Below, piece by piece: positions 58,308-64,000 of a stretch of 64,000 nt of DNA. The notes under the pieces were generated by a model. The model was not told the DNA's origin, made no database searches, and saw only the letters and a list, made by a program, of their open reading frames with translations. The translations under genes were made by a program, and so were the position numbers. The stretch is from Nocardioides sp. S5 (lineage in GTDB: Bacteria > Actinomycetota > Actinomycetes > Propionibacteriales > Nocardioidaceae): NCBI RefSeq assembly GCF_017310035.1, contig NZ_CP022296.1:2232001-2296000 (forward strand). The letters run 5' to 3'. The stretch's first letter is position 1; each line of letters begins with the position of its first letter.

Positions 58308-60380
58308 GTGGCAGCACCGGCAGACAACACCTACAACGCAGCACACCTCCTGGTCCTCGAGGGCCTCGACGCCGTGCGCAAGCGGCCGGGCATGTACATC
58401 GGCTCGACCGACACCCGCGGCCTGATGCACTGCCTGTGGGAGATCATCGACAACGGTGTCGACGAGGCGCTGGCCGGCGTCGCGCACCGCGTCGAGGTGA
58501 CGATGCACGACGACGGCTCCGTCGAGGTGTACGACGACGGGCGCGGCATCCCGACCGACAAGGAGCCCAAGACCGGTCTCTCCGGCGTCGAGGTCGTGGC
58601 GACCAAGCTCCACGCGGGCGGCAAGTTCGGCGGAGGCTCCTACGTCGCCACGGGCGGCCTGCACGGTGTCGGCCTGTCGGTCGTCAACGCGCTGTCGGAG
58701 CGAATGGACATCGACGTCGACCGCTCGCCCTCGCAGCAGGGCCTGTCCTTCCAGCGCGGCGTCCCGGGCGTCTTCGACGGCGACGGGCCCGCGGCGGCCT
58801 TCACCCCGCAGTCCGGGCTGACCCGCAAGGGCAAGCGCGTGGCCAAGGGCAAGACCGGCACCCGGATCCGGTTCTGGCCGGACCGCCAGATCTTCACCAA
58901 GGACGCGCGCTTCGAGATGGAGGGCCTGATCGGCCGCGCGCGCCAGACGTCGTACATCGTGCCGGGCCTCGAGCTGGTCATCCGCGACCAGCGCACCGAC
59001 GAGATGGTCGAGGAGAAGTTCCGCCACGACGGCGGCATCGCCGAGTTCGTGGACTTCCTCTCCCACGGCGAGCCGGTCACCGACATCCTGCGCCTGCAGG
59101 GCGCCGACACCTTCACCGAGACCGTGCCGCTGCTCGACGACAAGGGCCACATGACGCCCCAGGAGGTCGAGCGCGAGCTCACCGTCGACGTCGCCGTGCG
59201 GTGGGACACCGCCTACGACACGGAGGTCCGCTCCTTCGTCAACGTGATCGCCACGCCCAAGGGCGGCACGCACGTCAGCGGCTTCGAGAGCGCGCTGACC
59301 AAGACCTTCAACGACGCGATGCGCGCCGCGAAGGTGCTCAAGGCCGCGGACACCGACGTCATCAAGGACGACGTCCTCGAGGGCCTCACCGCCGTCGTGA
59401 CGGTCCGCCTGGCCGAGCCGCAGTTCGAGGGCCAGACCAAGGAGATCCTCGGCACCCCCGCGGCCCGCGGCGTCGTGCGCAAGGTGGTGGCCGGCGAGCT
59501 CAAGGCGTTCCTCACCTCGACCAAGCGCGCCGAGAAGGCACAGGCCAAGCTCCTGATGGAGAAGGTCGCCGGAGCCTCCAAGACCCGTCTGGCGGCTCGC
59601 CAGCACAAGGAGAACCAGCGCCGCAAGAACGCGCTCGAGTCCTCGGCGTTGCCGGCGAAGCTCTTCGACTGCCGCAGCAGCGACACCGAGCGCACCGAGC
59701 TGTTCATCGTCGAGGGCGACTCCGCCATGGGCACCGCCAAGGCCGCCCGCAGCAGCGAGTTCCAGGCGCTGCTGCCGATCCGCGGCAAGATCCTCAACGT
59801 CCAGAAGGCCTCGGTCGGCGACATGCTCAAGAACGCCGAGTGCGCCTCGATCATCCAGGTCGTCGGTGCCGGCTCCGGGCGTACGTTCGACCTCGAGGCG
59901 GCCCGCTACGGCCGGATCATCCTCATGGCCGACGCCGACTCCGACGGATCCCACATCCGGTGCCTGCTGGCCACCTTGTTCTTCAAGTACATGCCCGAGC
60001 TCGTGCGCGACGGTCGCCTCTACTCGGCCGTGCCGCCGCTGCACCGCATCGAGCTGTCCAACCCCAAGAAGGGGATGGACAAGTACATCTACACCTACTC
60101 CGACGACGAGCTGCAGCGCCGCCTCGCCGAGCTGAAGAGGAAGAACGTGCGCTGGAAGGACCCGGTCCAGCGCTACAAGGGCCTCGGTGAGATGGACGCC
60201 GACCAGCTGGCCGAGACCACCATGGACCCCCGTCACCGCACGCTGCGCAAGCTCACCATCGACGACGTCGACGAGGCCACGCGTGTCTTCGAGCTGCTGA
60301 TGGGCTCGGACGTCGCACCCCGCAAGGAGTTCATCGTGCAAGGTGCCTATGAGGTGGACGTCGAGACCCTCGACGCATAG
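58308..60380 (+). CDS. parE: DNA topoisomerase IV subunit B (ParE)
   Basis: This 690-residue type II topoisomerase ATPase subunit decatenates or relaxes DNA together with ParC. The GHKL ATPase has LEGLDAVRKRPGMYIGST, EIIDNGVDEALAG (about residues 48-60), VYDDGRGIPTDKEPKTG and GGLHGVGLSVVNALS. The Toprim domain has FIVEGDSAMGTAKAARSSEF (about 466-485) and LMADADSDGSHIRCLL, with its DxD metal site. It ends with the C-terminal YKGLGEMDADQL. The ParE call rather than GyrB rests on length and on the neighbouring DUF7455 and principal sigma genes; gyrB would be expected near the origin. parC is not in the window. The GTG has AGGACG upstream. Confidence 0.93.
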   Translation: MAAPADNTYNAAHLLVLEGLDAVRKRPGMYIGSTDTRGLMHCLWEIIDNGVDEALAGVAHRVEVTMHDDGSVEVYDDGRGIPTDKEPKTGLSGVEVVATKLHAGGKFGGGSYVATGGLHGVGLSVVNALSERMDIDVDRSPSQQGLSFQRGVPGVFDGDGPAAAFTPQSGLTRKGKRVAKGKTGTRIRFWPDRQIFTKDARFEMEGLIGRARQTSYIVPGLELVIRDQRTDEMVEEKFRHDGGIAEFVDFLSHGEPVTDILRLQGADTFTETVPLLDDKGHMTPQEVERELTVDVAVRWDTAYDTEVRSFVNVIATPKGGTHVSGFESALTKTFNDAMRAAKVLKAADTDVIKDDVLEGLTAVVTVRLAEPQFEGQTKEILGTPAARGVVRKVVAGELKAFLTSTKRAEKAQAKLLMEKVAGASKTRLAARQHKENQRRKNALESSALPAKLFDCRSSDTERTELFIVEGDSAMGTAKAARSSEFQALLPIRGKILNVQKASVGDMLKNAECASIIQVVGAGSGRTFDLEAARYGRIILMADADSDGSHIRCLLATLFFKYMPELVRDGRLYSAVPPLHRIELSNPKKGMDKYIYTYSDDELQRRLAELKRKNVRWKDPVQRYKGLGEMDADQLAETTMDPRHRTLRKLTIDDVDEATRVFELLMGSDVAPRKEFIVQGAYEVDVETLDA

Positions 60381-60396
60381 GACGCGTGAACTTGCC

Positions 60397-60489
60397 CCGG
60401 CGCGTCGGACGACCACAAATCGGTCTGACGACGTCATCGGAGCGTGGCGCCGACGGCCGATCGACACTTCTGGTCGTCGGACGCGCCGG
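60397..60489. repeat. 93-bp element with 19-bp inverted ends
   Basis: Ends at 60397-60415 and 60471-60489 are inverted copies matching at 18 of 19 positions, with 55 bases between. The inner part includes the palindrome TGACG-A-CGTCA. It lies 16 bases after the parE stop and may be a terminator, a MITE-like element or part of a structured RNA. GACACTTCT occurs just inside the right end and again just beyond it. Confidence 0.55.
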
Positions 60490-60506
60490 ATCGACCCTGA
60501 CACTTC

Positions 60507-60535
60507 TTGTGTCGCGATCTACCTCTGAGTAGGTT
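60507..60535 (+). promoter_or_regulatory. Promoter of the GMC/ALDH operon
   Basis: TTGTGT (60507-60512) and TAGGTT (60530-60535) are 17 bases apart. Transcription near 60542 leaves a leader of about 29 bases with a GAGGGAG ribosome site. Confidence 0.6.
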
Positions 60536-60570
60536 TGTGGCCCGCGTCACAGCAGGTCGAGAGGGAGCAC

Positions 60571-62154
60571 ATGCCCGACGAGAAGTTCGACTACGTCGTC
60601 ATCGGATCGGGCAGCGCCGGCGGTGTCGTCGCCGCCCGGCTGACCGAGGACCCGGACGTCCGGGTGCTGCTGCTGGAGGCGGGGCCGGCCGATGACGACG
60701 ACAACATCCACATCCCGCTCGCGTTCTCGATGCTGTTCAAGACCAAGTGGGACTGGAACTACGAGACCACGCCCCAGAAGCACCTCGACGGGCGCCGGGC
60801 CTACTGGCCGCGCATGAAGGCCCTCGGCGGGTGCTCGTCGATGAACGCGATGATCTACATCCGTGGCAACCATGCCGACTACGACGAGTGGCGCGACGCG
60901 TACGGCGCCTCGGGGTGGGGCTTCGAGGACGTGCTGCCCTACTTCGTGAGGGCAGAGGGCAACACCCGCCTCGGTGGTCGCTACCACGGCACGGACGGCC
61001 CGCTCCACGTGGAGGACCGCACCTACGACCACGAGCTCAGCACGGCGTTCATCGAGGCCGGTGTCGCCGCGGGGCTCAAGCGCAACGACGACTTCAACGG
61101 CGCCGAGCAGGACGGCATCGGCCGCTACCAGGTGACGTGCAAGAAGGGTCGTCGCTGGTCGGTCGCCGACGCCTACATCCACCCGGCGGACAAGCGCCCC
61201 AACCTCACGGTCCGCACCGAGGCCTTCGTGACGCGGATCCTGCTCGAGGGCAGCCGCGCCGTGGGCGTGGCGTACACCCGGGGCGGTGAGGACCATGTCG
61301 TCCGCGTCGACGCCGAGGTCGTGCTCAGCGGCGGTGCGATCAACAGCCCGCAGCTGCTGATGCTGTCGGGCATCGGGCCGGGGGCGCACCTGCGCGACCT
61401 GGGCATCGACGTGGCGGTCGAGTCGTCCGGGGTGGGCCAGAACCTCCAGGACCACCCGGTCGCCGGGATCCTGAGCTACACCAAGGACACCACCGACATC
61501 GCCGAGATGCTGGGCGTCGGCAACCTCCTGAAGTGGAAGGCCACCGGCAAGGGCCCGCTCAGCTCCAACGTGGCGGAGACCGGCGCCTTCTACGCCTCGC
61601 GCGACGACCTCGGTCTGCCGGACATCCAGCTGCACGTCGCGCCGACCGGGTTCTACGACAACGGCATGCACGAGCCCGTACGCCGTGCGCTGACCACAGC
61701 GGTGACGCTGGTCAACGTACAGAGCTCGGGGCAGGTGCGGCTGCGCTCGGCCGACCCCACCTGGCACCCCGAGATCGACCCGGGCTACTTCGACGACCGC
61801 GCCGACCTCGAGGCCATGATCGGTGGTTTCCGCACGGCGCTCGAGATCCTGCGCCAGGGGCCCATCGCGACCTACGTCGACGAGCCGTGGATCCCCGCCT
61901 CGGCCGACCCGAGCGACGACGAGATCATCGAGGGGATCGGCCGGCTCGGCCAGACGCTCTACCACCCCGTCGCCACCTGCGCGATGGGCACGGTCGAGGG
62001 CAGCGTCGTGGATCCGCAGCTCCGGGTCCACGGCGTCGAGGGACTCCGGGTCGCCGACGCCTCGGTCATGCCACGCGTCCCGCGCGGCAACACCAACGCC
62101 CCCACCATCATGATCGGCGAGAAGTGCGCCGACCTCATCAAGGAGTCCCGATGA
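60571..62154 (+). CDS. GMC family FAD-dependent oxidoreductase (choline dehydrogenase-like)
   Basis: This 527-residue flavoprotein oxidises an alcohol to an aldehyde. The FAD motif is DYVVIGSGSAGGVVAARL (residues about 6-23), then the ADP-binding LLLEAGPADD, the GMC signature WPRMKALGGCSSMNAMIYIR (about 88-107) and SGGAINSPQLLMLSGIGP (about 252-269). The catalytic His is in LYHPVATCAMG (about residue 469), with a second Asn/His in PRGNTNAPTIMI. Choline is the classical substrate of such proteins, but this could be another alcohol. The ATG at 60571 has GAGGGAG about three bases upstream. The stop overlaps the ALDH start (ATGA), so the two steps are coupled. Confidence 0.9.
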   Translation: MPDEKFDYVVIGSGSAGGVVAARLTEDPDVRVLLLEAGPADDDDNIHIPLAFSMLFKTKWDWNYETTPQKHLDGRRAYWPRMKALGGCSSMNAMIYIRGNHADYDEWRDAYGASGWGFEDVLPYFVRAEGNTRLGGRYHGTDGPLHVEDRTYDHELSTAFIEAGVAAGLKRNDDFNGAEQDGIGRYQVTCKKGRRWSVADAYIHPADKRPNLTVRTEAFVTRILLEGSRAVGVAYTRGGEDHVVRVDAEVVLSGGAINSPQLLMLSGIGPGAHLRDLGIDVAVESSGVGQNLQDHPVAGILSYTKDTTDIAEMLGVGNLLKWKATGKGPLSSNVAETGAFYASRDDLGLPDIQLHVAPTGFYDNGMHEPVRRALTTAVTLVNVQSSGQVRLRSADPTWHPEIDPGYFDDRADLEAMIGGFRTALEILRQGPIATYVDEPWIPASADPSDDEIIEGIGRLGQTLYHPVATCAMGTVEGSVVDPQLRVHGVEGLRVADASVMPRVPRGNTNAPTIMIGEKCADLIKESR

Positions 62155-63665
62155 CCGCCACCCTCGATCCCACCGCCACCTCGGGCGCGACCGAGACGTT
62201 CGACTCGCTCGACCCCGCCTCCGGCGACCTCGTCGGCACGCACCCGGTGATGGGCCGTGACGAGGTCGACGCGGCGGTGGCGCGCGCCCGCGACGCCGTC
62301 GACTGGTGGGGCAACCTCTCCTTCGACGAGCGGGCCGACCACCTGCTGACGTGGCGCAGCGTGATGACCCGGCGCATAGCCCAGCTCGCCGACCTGGTCC
62401 ACCGCGAGACCGGCAAGCCCCACGGCGACGCCCAGCTCGAGATCGTGCTCGCCATCGACCACATCGCGTGGGCGGCGAAGAACGCCAAGAAGGTGCTGGG
62501 GGCGCGCAAGGTCTCCTCCGGCCTGCTGATGGCCAACCAGGCGGCCACCGTCGCCTACCACCCACTCGGGGTGATCGGCGTGATCGGGCCGTGGAACTAC
62601 CCGGTCTTCACGCCGATGGGCTCGATCGCCTACGCGCTCGCGGCCGGCAACTCGGTCGTCTTCAAGCCCAGCGAGTTCACGCCCGGCGTCGGCCAGTGGC
62701 TCGCCGACAGCTTCCGCGAGGTCGTGCACGGTCGCGACGTGCTGCAGGTGGTGACCGGACTCGGCGACACCGGCAACGCGCTGTGCCGTGCGCGGATCGA
62801 CAAGCTCGCCTTCACCGGCTCCGGCCGCACGGGCAAGAAGGTGATGGCGGCCTGCGCGGAGAACCTCACCCCGGTCGTCATCGAGGCCGGCGGCAAGGAC
62901 TCGTTGATCGTCGACGAGGACGCCGACCTGCCCAAGGCCGCCGAGGCGGCACTGTGGGGCGGGATGTCCAACGCCGGCCAGACCTGCATCGGCACCGAGC
63001 GGGTCTACGTCCACGAGAAGGTCTTCGACGCCTTCCTGGCCGAGATCCTCGCGCAGGCCGACGGGCTCCGCGCCGGTTCAGACGCGGGGGCGAAGATCGG
63101 CCCGATCACCATGCCGTCCCAGCTGGGCGTGATCAGGAGCCACATCGAGGACGCGGTCGCCCGCGGTGCCCGCGTCGTCCTCGGCGGTCCCGACGCGGTG
63201 GGGGAGCGCTTCGTGCAGCCCACGATCCTCACCCACGTGCCCGAGGACTCCACGGAGATCACCGAGGAGACCTTCGGCCCGACGCTGGCCATCAACCCGG
63301 TGAAGAGCATGGACGAGGCCGTACGCCTCACCAACGCCACCCAGTACGGCCTGGCCGGGGCGGTCTTCTCGAAGAGCAACGGCCTGTCGATCGCCCACCG
63401 CATCCGCTCGGGCATGACCTCGGTGAACTCCGTCATCGCCTTCGCGGCCGTGCCGGGGCTGCCGTTCGGCGGGGTCGGCCAGTCGGGCTTCGGCCGGATC
63501 CACGGCCCCGACGGCCTGCGGGAGTTCACCTACGCCAAGGCCGTGACGCGGCAGAAGTTCGCGCCGGTGATGAACCTGACGTCCTTCGCCCGCGACGCAG
63601 CGACCGACGGCAAGGTCGCCCAGCTCATCACGCTGCTGCACGGTGGGAAGCAGACGCTCAGGTAG
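62151..63665 (+). CDS. Aldehyde dehydrogenase
   Basis: This 504-residue NAD(P)-dependent aldehyde dehydrogenase oxidises an aldehyde to the acid. The cofactor and active-site motifs are visible: GVIGPWNYPVFTPMG (about residues 143-157), VVFKPSEFTP, FTGSGRTGKKV (about 222-232), the general-base Glu in VVIEAGGKDSLI (about 245) and the nucleophile Cys in NAGQTCIGTERVYV (about 279). The C-terminal PFGGVGQSGFGR is standard. It is probably the second step after the GMC enzyme, giving a two-step alcohol-to-acid route. If the alcohol is choline the product would be betaine, but no transporter or betaine-specific residue set supports that. The ATG overlaps the previous stop by four bases. Confidence 0.92.
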   Translation: MTATLDPTATSGATETFDSLDPASGDLVGTHPVMGRDEVDAAVARARDAVDWWGNLSFDERADHLLTWRSVMTRRIAQLADLVHRETGKPHGDAQLEIVLAIDHIAWAAKNAKKVLGARKVSSGLLMANQAATVAYHPLGVIGVIGPWNYPVFTPMGSIAYALAAGNSVVFKPSEFTPGVGQWLADSFREVVHGRDVLQVVTGLGDTGNALCRARIDKLAFTGSGRTGKKVMAACAENLTPVVIEAGGKDSLIVDEDADLPKAAEAALWGGMSNAGQTCIGTERVYVHEKVFDAFLAEILAQADGLRAGSDAGAKIGPITMPSQLGVIRSHIEDAVARGARVVLGGPDAVGERFVQPTILTHVPEDSTEITEETFGPTLAINPVKSMDEAVRLTNATQYGLAGAVFSKSNGLSIAHRIRSGMTSVNSVIAFAAVPGLPFGGVGQSGFGRIHGPDGLREFTYAKAVTRQKFAPVMNLTSFARDAATDGKVAQLITLLHGGKQTLR

Positions 63666-63683
63666 GCCGCCCGTCGCAGCGGG

Positions 63684-63935
63684 TCAGGACCCCTCGCTGA
63701 CCTCGTAGATCTCATCGGCGACCAGGCCGTGCGCCTCGCGGTGCACGGTGTTGGCCGACTCCGCGTCGGGCGCGTCGACGAGGCAGAAGATCTTGCCCTC
63801 GGCCTCGTTGACCCAGTACTTCAGGTAGCTCACGCCGTGCTGGGACTGCTCCTGCAGGTCGGCCATGTGCGCCTGGGCGACGTCACCGACCGCGACCCCG
63901 CCCTCCATGTGGTGGACGTCAATGAACAAGGGCAT
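63684..63935 (-). CDS. SCO4226-like nickel-binding / DUF4242 protein
   Basis: This 83-residue ferredoxin-like fold protein starts PLFIDVHHMEGGVAVGDVAQ and has YLKYWVNEAEGKIFCLVDAP, a strand with KYWVxExxGxIFCLV typical of SCO4226-type proteins. HH near residue 8 and the Cys near 51 could contribute metal ligands. AESANTVHREAHGLVADEI completes the fold. Relatives bind nickel and have no known enzyme role. An AAGGAGGTGG ribosome site lies five bases before the ATG at 63935. It converges with the ALDH gene and is not in its operon. Confidence 0.85.
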   Translation of the reverse strand: MPLFIDVHHMEGGVAVGDVAQAHMADLQEQSQHGVSYLKYWVNEAEGKIFCLVDAPDAESANTVHREAHGLVADEIYEVSEGS

Positions 63936-64000
63936 CTCGCCACCTCCTTCCGGTTGTGGACGACAGCAGTCTGCTCTCGGGTCGGGCCCGGCCGACAGCC

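Noticed and set aside
1-64000. CRISPR arrays, insertion sequences, prophage or tRNA-linked integration
   Set aside because: I saw no regularly spaced identical repeats, transposase or integrase motifs, or tRNA-like sequence in the window, although short tRNAs could escape reading by eye.

Overview
The window looks like chromosome of a high-GC Gram-positive actinobacterium, most likely Nocardioides or a close relative. The evidence is strong G/C bias at third codon positions, a Lys/Ala-rich N-terminus on the principal sigma factor, actinobacteria-specific small families (DUF2613, DUF7455, a SCO4226-like protein), an Rv3722c-type aspartate aminotransferase, and many apparently leaderless promoters. 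I can support 52 protein-coding genes. I recognise no rRNA, tRNA, CRISPR array or insertion sequence.

Layout. 0-5.5 kb: the start of a branched-chain-type ABC substrate-binding lipoprotein, a GNAT acetyltransferase, a hotdog thioesterase, DNA polymerase I (polA) and a coupled GNAT. 5.5-29.5 kb: a cell-envelope glycan region. It has a polysaccharide flippase, two paralogous GT-C-like membrane proteins on either side of a very large AftD-like arabinofuranosyltransferase, another multi-spanning protein, a tiny DUF2613 protein, a polyprenol-phosphate-type GT2, a GT4 and a DUF3068 protein. Next comes a MoxR/DUF58/transglutaminase-fold operon flanked by two similar methyltransferases, then a GtrB-like GT2, an SDR epimerase, a CoA-acyltransferase-fold protein and a third methyltransferase. 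29.6-32.8 kb: a 1059-residue secreted Ig-like / calcium-repeat protein. 33-36.5 kb: a phosphotransferase, ribosomal protein S1 (rpsA) and a patatin lipase. 36.5-44.6 kb: a short acyl-AMP ligase divergent from a GlxA-type AraC regulator, an aspartate aminotransferase, an ABC exporter divergent from its likely MarR repressor with coaE in the MarR operon, and a NagZ-like lipoprotein. 44.7-60.4 kb: transcription and replication functions, with a group 2 sigma factor, DinB, DUF4192, a glutamate-cysteine ligase, a universal stress protein, an HhH-GPD protein, the principal sigma factor, an M28 peptidase, a CapA phosphatase, DMT and DUF456 membrane proteins, DUF7455 and ParE. 60.4-64 kb: a GMC oxidoreductase / aldehyde dehydrogenase operon and a nickel-binding-type small protein.

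How it fits together. polA, rpsA and coaE, which I recall as neighbours in mycobacteria, are spread over about 40 kb here, and a glycan-assembly region lies between polA and rpsA. The glycan genes could supply lipid-linked sugars (two GT2s), GT-C-type transfer outside the membrane (AftD-like and relatives) and export (flippase).

The most notable regulatory signals are: two exact GGGAAT-N18-GTTG (sigma-R/H type) promoters, one before the group 2 sigma gene and one before the DUF7455 gene; a -10-like hexamer 6-7 bases before the start codon of about 19 genes; a perfect palindromic operator between the ABC exporter and MarR; an inverted repeat between the acyl-AMP ligase and AraC regulator genes; a candidate small RNA near 46.0-46.2 kb; and a 93-bp element with 19-bp inverted ends downstream of parE.
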